A stretch of 64,000 nt of DNA, from contig JASBVF010000055.1 of the NCBI GenBank assembly GCA_030147525.1, positions 1 through 64,000 on the forward strand, in the 5' to 3' direction. Shown one piece after another: positions 1 to 7,211 of this stretch. The notes under the pieces were generated by a model. That model saw nothing but the letters and a program-made list of their open reading frames with translations, did not search any database and was not told the DNA's origin. The first letter of the stretch is position 1. Each line of letters starts with the position of its first letter. This DNA comes from Bacteroidota bacterium (GTDB lineage Bacteria > Bacteroidota > Bacteroidia > Chitinophagales > Saprospiraceae). Both the position numbers and the translations under genes were made by a program.

Positions 1-203
1 CAATTACCCAAATCCCCAGAGGGGCGATCATGTTTGTAGTCAAACAACCGGGCTTTTCAATTACCCAAATCCCCGGAGGGGCGATCATGTTTGTAGTCAA
101 ACAACCGGGCTTTTCAATTACCCAAAGCCCCGGAGGGGCGATCCTGTTTGTAGCGCTGCCAACGCCGTAAGTTCCGAGCCCCAGCGGGGCGGCCATGTTT
201 AAA
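1..203. repeat. Left REP-like palindrome cluster (57-bp tandem units)
   Basis: Two adjacent 57-bp units (1-57 and 58-114) are nearly identical. A third partial unit starts at 115 and loses similarity after about 153. Each carries a small palindromic core, CCCC(A/G)GAGGGGCGATC(A/C)TG, followed by TTTGTAG. A fourth diverged core, CCCCAGCGGGGCGGCCATG, lies at 179-199. The same core appears in the opposite orientation on the other side of the transposase gene. No coding sequence was seen here. The units look like REP elements mobilised or maintained by the adjacent Y1 transposase. Confidence 0.7.
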
Positions 204-742
204 TTCACCAGGAGCGAACCCCATCAAAAAAATCAAACAGGTATTCATCTTTATATTCCACTTCAAATTTTTGCAACATATCCAGGTACTCCTCTCGAAA
301 TGTTTTTTTTCGATGATGTTCTTCCTGATTAATGATATATTTCACGACTGCATCAATCTGTGAATGGGAATAGCTGAACGCACCATAACCACTCTGCCAT
401 TGGAATTTAAATTTACAAAATCGATTCTTTTTGATAAAAATGTCACTGTCAGTTTTAATAGTTTCGACCAGATCCGGAATAGTCTGTGTTGGTTTATATC
501 CAATAAAAATATGAACGTGATCGGGCATACCATTTATCCTAAGCATTTTATGTCCATTGTTCTGGACGATACCAGTGATGTATTGGTATAACTCCTCTTT
601 CCATTCCTTTTGAATCAGGCTTTCCCTGTTTTTTACAGCAAAAACCAATTGGATGTAAAGCTGGGTGTATGTATTCGCCATGGTTTTAAGTTTTCTTCAT
701 TGTATGATCAAATTGGTTTAAACATGGTCGCCCCGCTGGGGC
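177..742 (-). mobile_element. IS200/RAYT-like unit flanked by inverted REP palindromes
   Basis: A Y1-transposase gene is bracketed by the closest left core (179-199, CCCCAGCGGGGCGGCCATG) and the closest right core (717-742, the reverse complement with CCCCGCTGGGG). The two cores point in opposite directions, the arrangement known for REP-associated tyrosine transposases (RAYTs). No terminal inverted repeats of a DDE-type IS and no clear target duplication are seen, as expected for a single-strand HUH transposase. The exact element ends cannot be fixed without comparing empty sites. Confidence 0.55.
205..681 (-). CDS. IS200-like / REP-associated Y1 transposase
   Basis: A 158-aa HUH single-strand DNA transposase (Y1_Tnp family). 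The HUH metal-binding motif is H55-V-H57 in PDHVHIFIG. The likely nucleophile is Y115 in the helix VVKYIINQ, with Q119 four residues on as in IS200/IS605 TnpA. The conserved WQSGYGAFS segment lies at 95-103. The length is typical of an intact IS200-type TnpA. No frameshift or stop is seen, so the gene looks functional. The family cleaves and joins single-stranded DNA next to hairpins, and the flanking REP-like palindromes are plausible substrates. There is no accessory tnpB. The position directly downstream of a SusC gene without SusD may mark a rearrangement site; that is inference. Confidence 0.85.
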   Translation of the reverse strand: MANTYTQLYIQLVFAVKNRESLIQKEWKEELYQYITGIVQNNGHKMLRINGMPDHVHIFIGYKPTQTIPDLVETIKTDSDIFIKKNRFCKFKFQWQSGYGAFSYSHSQIDAVVKYIINQEEHHRKKTFREEYLDMLQKFEVEYKDEYLFDFFDGVRSW

Positions 743-796
743 TAAATCTCTGTGCTGTTGTCAATGCTACAAACATGGTCGCCCCGCTGGGGATTG
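717..796. repeat. Right REP-like palindromes (two copies, inverted relative to left cluster)
   Basis: Two copies of ACATGGTCGCCCCGCTGGGG occur, one beginning in 717-742 and one in 769-794. They are the reverse complement of the left-side cores. They are separated by about 27 bp containing CTGTGCTGTTGTCAATGCTAC. Together with the left copies they enclose the transposase gene. Confidence 0.65.
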
Positions 797-817
797 TGTC
801 TGTGCATCGAACGAGCG

Positions 818-893
818 GTTAAAACACGGTGATTTTCAAAACCACCACGTTTTAACCCCCTCATTAACCATTAACCATTAATCATTAACCATT
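818..893 (-). terminator. Hairpin plus CATTAAC tandem words after susC
   Basis: A 14-nt stem with two internal mismatches pairs 818-831 (GTTAAAACACGGTG) with 843-856, around an 11-nt loop. Next to it, between the hairpin and the SusC stop codon, are four 7-bp words CATTAAC/CATTAAT (862-889) plus a half word. The hairpin is a plausible 3' end for the leftward susC transcript, but no long T-run follows it on the minus strand, so intrinsic termination is uncertain. The repeated words fit the class of intergenic micro-repeats seen elsewhere in the window. Confidence 0.4.
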
Positions 894-899
894 CCCTGG

Positions 900-3890
900 T
901 TAAAACATAATCTCCACGCCACCCTGCCAGCTCTTCGCAATCGGGTAGCCGCCGTTGTCCAGACCTACCTCGAACGGGCTGCCCGCATTCGGGAATTCCG
1001 GAGAGTAACCGCTGTAATTTTGCTGTGTCCAGACGTTATTGCCGATCACAAACACCCGGAACTTCGAGATACGAGCCTTTGACAGCAGTTCCTGCGGCAG
1101 CGAGTAGCCCAGTGAAATACTTCTCAGGCGGAAAAAGCTGCCGTCTTCGAGGTAACGATCGCTCACCCGGTAGTTGTGGCCGCCGTTGGTGATGCGAGGC
1201 TCTGTGTCGCTGGGGTTTTCCTCGGTCCAGCGGTCGAAGAAGGATTTTTCCCAGTTGTACACACTGAAGCGGAAGGTCTTTTTGGAATTAAAAACCTTGT
1301 TGCCTCTTTGCCCCAGAAAATCGACCGCAAAGTCGATGCCTTTCCAGTCAAAACCGGCCGTAAAGCTGTAGATCAGGTCGGGGATCGGGCTTCCCAGGTA
1401 GGTGCGGTCGTCGCCATCGATGACGCCGTTGCCGTCGAGGTCGGCATATCGGAGGTCGCCGATCTTTTCGCCGCCGAGTTTCGGCAGGTTATCCAGTTCT
1501 TCCTGGTTTTGAAAAACGCCGGCCACCTGATAACCGTAAAAAGCACCGATGGGTAACCCAACAACCGTATGCGTTGCCGGTTCACCCTGTATGAAAGCCG
1601 CAAAAATCTCGCTTCTGCCTTCTGCCAGTTTCATCACCTCATTTGTCACCGGGCTGATCGTAGCGCCCAGGTTGTAGCGGAAGGTACCGCTGTTACGCCA
1701 GTTGATGGTAAAATCCCAACCCCGGTTGCGCACCTCTGCCGTATTCACGACCGGATCGCCCTGCGACCCGACAAAGTCAGGAATCGGCACGGCAGCGATG
1801 ATATCATAGGTATAACGATTGTACCAGTCGGCTTCCAGTTCGAGCCGGTTGTCGAAAAAGCCCATTTCCACGCCGATGTCTGTCTGTCTCGATGTTTCCC
1901 ATTTCAGATTCGGGTTCGAAAGTGTGATAAGCGTGGCGCCCTGGTTCAGATCCTCTCCCGGACCGAAGACACCGTAAAGGCCGCTCGTCACTGCACCCGT
2001 GCTGGGGTAGGCACTGGCCGAAGCCTGGTTGCCTAACACGCCGTAGCTGAAGCGCATTTTCAAACGATCGAACAATCCTGTGTTTTTCACAAAATCTTCC
2101 TGGCCGAGGTTCCAGCCTGCACTAAACGACGGGAACACACCCGCACGGTTATCGCTCAAAAAGCGGGAAGACTGGTCCCGTCGCATAGTGACGGTGAACA
2201 GGTATTTGTCAAACAGCGTGTAATTCACCCGGAAAAGCATGGAAACGAGCGCCTCGTCCACGGCACCGCCGGAGTTGAGCTGCGTGGTGTCGTTACCGGC
2301 GGAGAGGAACAGCAGTTCGTCAGCCGTGCCGGGGAAGTTTTGGCGGCTGGCGCCGAAAGACTCCCGGTAGCGCTCTTCTGCGGTGTAACCGGCCAGTACG
2401 TTGATCCGGTGCCCGGTCCATTCTTTGTTGAAATTCAGCGTTTGCTCCCAGATCCAGTCCCGGTTGAGGTTGTAACCGACGCTGAGGCGGTCGTTCGGAT
2501 TGCGTTGCGAAGCACTCACCTCAAAGATGGGTTCGAAATACCTGCTCTGTCCGTCGCCCCGGTCGAATCCGAAGTTGGAGCGGAAGGTGAAGTGTTTCAA
2601 AAAGTTCACATCGGCGTAAATGTTACCGAACAGGCGGTTGCCCTTTGCCTTGTTGTTGCTTTTGTAAAACAGGTCGGCGGCCGGGTTGCCGATGGCCAGA
2701 CCAAAAAAGGTCGGATCGCTGAAGTCGCCCGTACTGTCTCTCACGGAGAACACCGGCGGCATGCGGTAAGCGCTGCCCACCACGCCACCGGGAGCGATGT
2801 CGCTCTGCGTGTTGGCGTAGGCCACGTTCGTCCCGATGCTCAGGAAAGAATTCAGCTGAATGTCTGTGTTGAAACGAAGGGTAGCCCTTCTGTAATTGGA
2901 GGTTTTTACGATACCATCCTGGTCGAACCAGTTGGCGCTGAAGTTGTAAGTCATTTTATCGGAGCCGCCGTTGGCGGAAACCTGTACGTTGGTGATGGGG
3001 GCATTCTGAAAGATTTCATCCTGCCAGTTGGTGCCCTCTCCAAGCGAAGCGGGGTCGGGATAGTATTGCTGATTTCTGAGTTCATTGTAGAGTTGCGCAA
3101 ATTCGGCAGCGTTGGCCATCTCGATTTGACGGGTAACCTGCTGAACGCCATGGTAGCTCGATGCGGTAATGACGGCGTTTTCCCGTTTTTTACCGCCTTT
3201 GGTGGTAATGATGATGACGCCGTTAGCGCCCCGGCTGCCGTAAATGGCTGCTGCCGAAGCATCCTTCAGCACTTCGATGCTTTCCACGTCCTGCGGGTTC
3301 ACCAGCGAGGCATCGTAAGTAATCATTCCGTCGATGACGTAAAGTGGGTTGGCATTGTTCAGGGTACCCGTACCACGGATACGGATAACGGCGCCTGCAC
3401 CCGGCGTACCGGAGTTTGGAGCAACGTACACACCGGCTACTTTACCTTGTAATGCCTGTTCAATGTTAGCTGTTGGGATTCGCTCGATATCTTTTTGTTT
3501 GACCGTACCGACCGAACCGGTCAGGTCGCTTTTTTTCTGGGTGCCGTAGCCCACTACGACGATTTGCTCGAGCAGGGTGCTTTCTTCGCTAAGTATCAGG
3601 TCTATTTTGTTCCTGCCGTTCACCGGAATTTCCTGGCTGGCAAAGCCGGTGTAGCTGTAAATCAAAATGGCGTCTGGGCTGGAAACTTCGAGGGAATAAC
3701 TTCCGTCAATATCGGTAATGGTGCCGTTCAAGGTGCCTTTTTCGAGTACGTTGGCGCCGATGAGCGGCAGTCCGTCAGAGGCGCCGGTGAGGTAGCCTTC
3801 GACAGTATGCTGAGCAAGCATTAAAGAAGATGAAAAAAAAGCAAGGAAGAAAAAGCTGAACCTCGCTTTGGTCAGGTAGCGTTTTTTCAT
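900..3890 (-). CDS. SusC/RagA-family TonB-dependent outer-membrane receptor (no partner SusD)
   Basis: A 996-aa TonB-dependent transporter, expected to import oligosaccharides across the outer membrane. Visible parts: signal peptide (1-26, ending LMLAQ); carboxypeptidase-D-regulatory-like domain (about 28-110, with GTITDIDGSYSL and YTGF); the SusC signature VVVGYGTQKKSDLTGSV leading into the plug (RIRGTGTLNNANPLYVIDGM); then a long beta-barrel ending in VEIMF. The length is normal for SusC. Upstream on the same strand are the six-module secreted protein and a GH144 enzyme, so it probably serves the same glucan locus. No susD follows; the next feature is a transposase. An intrinsic terminator ends only 14 nt before its ATG, so expression probably depends on read-through. 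The six-module protein may take the place of SusD, but that is inference. Confidence 0.93.
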   Translation of the reverse strand: MKKRYLTKARFSFFFLAFFSSSLMLAQHTVEGYLTGASDGLPLIGANVLEKGTLNGTITDIDGSYSLEVSSPDAILIYSYTGFASQEIPVNGRNKIDLILSEESTLLEQIVVVGYGTQKKSDLTGSVGTVKQKDIERIPTANIEQALQGKVAGVYVAPNSGTPGAGAVIRIRGTGTLNNANPLYVIDGMITYDASLVNPQDVESIEVLKDASAAAIYGSRGANGVIIITTKGGKKRENAVITASSYHGVQQVTRQIEMANAAEFAQLYNELRNQQYYPDPASLGEGTNWQDEIFQNAPITNVQVSANGGSDKMTYNFSANWFDQDGIVKTSNYRRATLRFNTDIQLNSFLSIGTNVAYANTQSDIAPGGVVGSAYRMPPVFSVRDSTGDFSDPTFFGLAIGNPAADLFYKSNNKAKGNRLFGNIYADVNFLKHFTFRSNFGFDRGDGQSRYFEPIFEVSASQRNPNDRLSVGYNLNRDWIWEQTLNFNKEWTGHRINVLAGYTAEERYRESFGASRQNFPGTADELLFLSAGNDTTQLNSGGAVDEALVSMLFRVNYTLFDKYLFTVTMRRDQSSRFLSDNRAGVFPSFSAGWNLGQEDFVKNTGLFDRLKMRFSYGVLGNQASASAYPSTGAVTSGLYGVFGPGEDLNQGATLITLSNPNLKWETSRQTDIGVEMGFFDNRLELEADWYNRYTYDIIAAVPIPDFVGSQGDPVVNTAEVRNRGWDFTINWRNSGTFRYNLGATISPVTNEVMKLAEGRSEIFAAFIQGEPATHTVVGLPIGAFYGYQVAGVFQNQEELDNLPKLGGEKIGDLRYADLDGNGVIDGDDRTYLGSPIPDLIYSFTAGFDWKGIDFAVDFLGQRGNKVFNSKKTFRFSVYNWEKSFFDRWTEENPSDTEPRITNGGHNYRVSDRYLEDGSFFRLRSISLGYSLPQELLSKARISKFRVFVIGNNVWTQQNYSGYSPEFPNAGSPFEVGLDNGGYPIAKSWQGGVEIMF

Positions 3891-3904
3891 AACAAGAGAT
3901 TTTC

Positions 3905-3939
3905 AAAAAATACCGGCGTGACAGGTCGTCACGCCGGTA
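3905..3939 (-). terminator. Intrinsic terminator/attenuator immediately upstream of susC
   Basis: A perfect 12-bp stem pairs 3911-3922 (TACCGGCGTGAC) with 3928-3939 around a 5-nt loop. On the minus strand it is followed directly by six T (plus 3905-3910). This is a textbook rho-independent terminator for the upstream gene (stop at 3960). Only 14 nt separate the T-run from the SusC ATG, leaving no room for a separate promoter, so it probably acts as a partial attenuator between the two genes. Confidence 0.85.
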
Positions 3940-3959
3940 CATTTTCATGATGCGTTAGC

Positions 3960-6900
3960 TTATTGCTTGATGAACTTCGAGTTGGCCACCAAAGTGCCGT
4001 TGCTCGTGAAACCAGCGATGGTGTACACGCCTTTTGGCAGGTTGGTTACGTCGAGGTAAGCAGCTGCGTCGTTGCCCACCCAAACATTGGCTACCCGGTT
4101 GCCCAGTACGCCGTAGATTTCCAGTCTTGAAATCTTGCCCAGGTTTTCAACTCTCAGCAGATCGGTAACCGGATTCGGTGCGATGCTCAGTGCTTCTACT
4201 TTAGGCGTTTCAAATACGTTTACGATCGATCCGCAATCGCCGCCGTCGAGGCGAACATCGTCAAAGTAGTAAGTCACGTCGCTGGATGGGATGTTCAGGA
4301 TATCCCAGATCAGCGTAACAGTACGGTACTTGCCGTCGTCCGGAATCGGGTTAGGCGAAGCGGTAAAGTCAAACGTCAGTTCTTCCCACTCATTTGTTTT
4401 GGTGATAGGCACGGTATTGTCGCCGGAAGAGCCGGGAGCGCCCGGTGTGGCCGGGTTTTCCAGTTTCATCGTCAGGCTGGTAGCATTAGGCGACCAGACT
4501 TTGATTTTCACCAGCTTGTTGGCGCCGAACTGCACGTAAGAAGGCAGTGCTGTAAACATACCCTGCCAGGGTTGTGTGCTGATGGCTTTTTCAACCGCCT
4601 TACCGACGGTAGGGCTGGTGTTGATGCCTGTTGGATCCGGGTTAGCGACCATTTCAAAGCTGCCATCGCCGCCGTCAGGGAAGAAGCCCCAGTTGGTAGA
4701 AGTAAAGGCAGGATCGTCAAAGTTCATGATGCAACCATCGAATGGCGCATGTGCCCAGTTCACGTTGTCGATGTAGTAATCTTCTACCACGCCGGCATGG
4801 TCAACACCGCCATTGAAGAAGAAGCAAACCTTTTTGTGGTTCATGCCTGCCTGACCGGAAAAGTCAACGGACAGTGTTTGCCACTCATTTACAGCAGTGT
4901 AATCCGCCCAGATTTCAGCCGCAGGGCTGGTGCCGCCTTCCAGTTTGAAAAGGACTGGAGCAGCTTGCGGAGCGTAAACCTGTATGCTCAACTGGTTGAA
5001 AACTGCCAGGTTAATACCGTTTGGAAATTCGAAGCAAAGCGCATCCCAGGGAGCGCCGGGCTGATCTTTATAAAGACCGGACTGAAGCGAGCTGTTTGCA
5101 GTTGTCAGCAATGGATTGCTGACAACTTCCAGGAGGTTGCTGCCATTGCTCACTTCGTAGTTGCGCTGGCACTCGAAGTCGTCGATGATGTTTGCAATCG
5201 GAGTAATGCCTTCGCAAGGATCCACGGTGGATGCGCCCTGGGTCAGGTTGTCAAAGAAAAACATGGCGCCGGGTTCGGCAGTGCCAGGATTGAAAATCAG
5301 ACGCATGGACACCCAGTCAGTCGTGTTCTGATTGTCGGAGAAGTCGAAGGATACTTTTTCCCAGTTGCCCGGGTTGGTGATGTCACGGTTCACATCGACG
5401 AAGCCCTGCGAGACGCTTTCCAGCTGCATGGTGACAGAGGTTGAACCGGCAGGCGCCCAGATGTCGAGGTTGAATTGTGGCTGTGTCGTCGTATTGATTA
5501 CACCGGGAGCCACGGCAGAAAGGATGGAGAAAGCTGCGGTACCTTTGGTGTACTTACCTACGGAAGCGGAAGTGTTGATGCCCGCCGGAGCAGGGTTGGC
5601 CACTACTTCGAAAGTACCGTGCTGCACAGTCTGCTGATCGAGCGGTTCCCAGGGCAGGAAAGCGCCGCTTTCGAAATCTTCGAGTACGGTTTCCGTTTTC
5701 TGGCCCCACTGAATTTCATCGATCCAGTAAGTGTCGCCTGGTACAGGATCATTGCCGCCGTTGAAGAAAATTACGATTTTCTTGTGATTAGCTGCTGCTT
5801 CGGAGCTGAAATCGGCAGTCAATTCTACCCATTGGTTGGTTGAAGTGACGTCGAGCCAAACTTCTTTGGGTGCAGAAACGCCGCCTTCGAGTTTGAAAAG
5901 GATCGGTGCTGCTTTCGTTGCTCTTACTTTTACGATGAGCTGGTTATTCACGCTCAAATCAATCGGATTGTGGTAGTCGATCAGCACGTTTTCCCACGGG
6001 CTGCCGTAATCTTCGTATTCGCCAACTTTGGATGATGGGTTGACGGCGTTTGGCGCCGGGTTGTCAACCACCTGCAGGATGTCCCAGCCGTTGGTGTAGG
6101 TAGCGTTGCGGTTGCATTCGAAGTCGTCGATCATGTTCGGGATCGGATCGACACCTGCGCAGGCGCCCTTCGGCACGGCGCATAGGTTGTCGAAGTAGTA
6201 AGTATCGCCACTTGTTTCAACACCCGGATCGAAGAACAGGATCACCTTCGTCAGGCCGTCGTTGTCGGCAGCTGCTGAGAAGTCGAAGGTGTACTCCTGC
6301 CAAACGTTGGTAAGTCCAATGTTTTTGATTTGTTCGATAGCGCCGCCGGGGCCTTCGAGTTTCATCAGTAACTGCGTAGGAGCGCCGGCATACACCTGAA
6401 TTTTAAACTGGTTCAGAACGCTCAGATCGAGTGGGGTAGCGCTTTCTGCCAGCAGGAGGCTGTAGGCGCTCGTGTTGGATTTTACGTACTCGCCCACTTT
6501 TGCGGAGCTGTTCACGCTGTTAGGCGCCGGGTTGTCAACCGGACCGGTGAACATACCGTCGAGGCCCTGCCAGCCGAATTCGTTACCGCTTTCGAAAGTT
6601 TCATAACATTCCTTGGGTTCGTGACCCACGATGTCATCCCAGTAGAAAGTGCCGGACATGCCGGGCAGGAAGCTGTTGAAGCTGATGAGGCACTTCGTCA
6701 AACCGGTAGGGTTGGCAGCGCCAGCCGACAGGTCCACGGTGTACTCGACCCACTTGCTTGCTTCGGTGATCTGAATGAACTTTTCAACGGCTGGGCCGCT
6801 GCCTTCAAATTTAAGCAGGGCCTGCGTTGGTGCGAATGGCGACCAGATTTTCACTTTCACCAATCCGTAAGTTCCCATGTCAGCCGGAGCTGGCAGGTCG

Positions 6901-7124
6901 GCAATGGCAAAATTGAAATCAGAGCCGGCGTTCAGTGTGTAAGACCCGACAAATGCGCTGGTATTGGCGCCGGTAGGATCCGGGTTGGCAACTACGCCGT
7001 CGTAAGTACCGTTAATTCCGTTCCAGGGCAAGGGAGTGCCCTCGAAGTCTTCGTAAACTACCTGTGCCTGCGCCATGGACAGGCCGCAGAACATAGTGAT
7101 GAGAAAGAGTAAAACATTTTTCAT
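3960..7124 (-). CDS. Secreted protein with six tandem ~150-residue modules and T9SS tail
   Basis: The start was chosen at 7124, where MKNVLLFLITMFCGLSMAQA forms a good signal peptide; an upstream ATG at 7196 would add 24 unlikely residues. The product is 1054 aa. After the signal come six related modules at about 22-169, 170-322, 323-475, 476-632, 633-793 and 794-970. Each has an opening (D/E)FE or NFDDP strand, a VANPDPTGxNTS or VDNPAPNxVN loop followed by a VG(E/K)Y-type strand, a central LLxKLEG strand, W(V/Q)E(Y/L)TxDFS, and a closing (T/D)YY(F/I)D(D/N) strand. The look is of jelly-roll carbohydrate-binding modules, but no named family is recognised. The C-terminus (APNPVTDLLRVENL ... GVYTIAGF) is a T9SS sorting domain. 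Lying between a GH144 gene and susC, it is probably a surface or secreted glycan-binding protein. Confidence 0.8.
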   Translation of the reverse strand: MKNVLLFLITMFCGLSMAQAQVVYEDFEGTPLPWNGINGTYDGVVANPDPTGANTSAFVGSYTLNAGSDFNFAIADLPAPADMGTYGLVKVKIWSPFAPTQALLKFEGSGPAVEKFIQITEASKWVEYTVDLSAGAANPTGLTKCLISFNSFLPGMSGTFYWDDIVGHEPKECYETFESGNEFGWQGLDGMFTGPVDNPAPNSVNSSAKVGEYVKSNTSAYSLLLAESATPLDLSVLNQFKIQVYAGAPTQLLMKLEGPGGAIEQIKNIGLTNVWQEYTFDFSAAADNDGLTKVILFFDPGVETSGDTYYFDNLCAVPKGACAGVDPIPNMIDDFECNRNATYTNGWDILQVVDNPAPNAVNPSSKVGEYEDYGSPWENVLIDYHNPIDLSVNNQLIVKVRATKAAPILFKLEGGVSAPKEVWLDVTSTNQWVELTADFSSEAAANHKKIVIFFNGGNDPVPGDTYWIDEIQWGQKTETVLEDFESGAFLPWEPLDQQTVQHGTFEVVANPAPAGINTSASVGKYTKGTAAFSILSAVAPGVINTTTQPQFNLDIWAPAGSTSVTMQLESVSQGFVDVNRDITNPGNWEKVSFDFSDNQNTTDWVSMRLIFNPGTAEPGAMFFFDNLTQGASTVDPCEGITPIANIIDDFECQRNYEVSNGSNLLEVVSNPLLTTANSSLQSGLYKDQPGAPWDALCFEFPNGINLAVFNQLSIQVYAPQAAPVLFKLEGGTSPAAEIWADYTAVNEWQTLSVDFSGQAGMNHKKVCFFFNGGVDHAGVVEDYYIDNVNWAHAPFDGCIMNFDDPAFTSTNWGFFPDGGDGSFEMVANPDPTGINTSPTVGKAVEKAISTQPWQGMFTALPSYVQFGANKLVKIKVWSPNATSLTMKLENPATPGAPGSSGDNTVPITKTNEWEELTFDFTASPNPIPDDGKYRTVTLIWDILNIPSSDVTYYFDDVRLDGGDCGSIVNVFETPKVEALSIAPNPVTDLLRVENLGKISRLEIYGVLGNRVANVWVGNDAAAYLDVTNLPKGVYTIAGFTSNGTLVANSKFIKQ

Positions 7125-7211
7125 AAGAAAAAATTTAGCGGTTAAGGATAAAGTGTCAAACGATGGTTCCAAGGAGGTAGATTTTTGCTGTTTCAAGGGT
7201 CGTTGTATGGC

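Noticed and set aside
1-153. 57-bp tandem units as a possible CRISPR array
   Set aside because: The units repeat in full, with no variable spacers between constant repeats, and only two complete copies exist. The palindromic cores recur inverted beyond the transposase, which fits REP elements.
2340-3452. 370-codon plus-strand open frame opposite the SusC gene
   Set aside because: It is wholly antisense to a clear SusC, has no recognisable domain, and its composition mirrors the coding strand.
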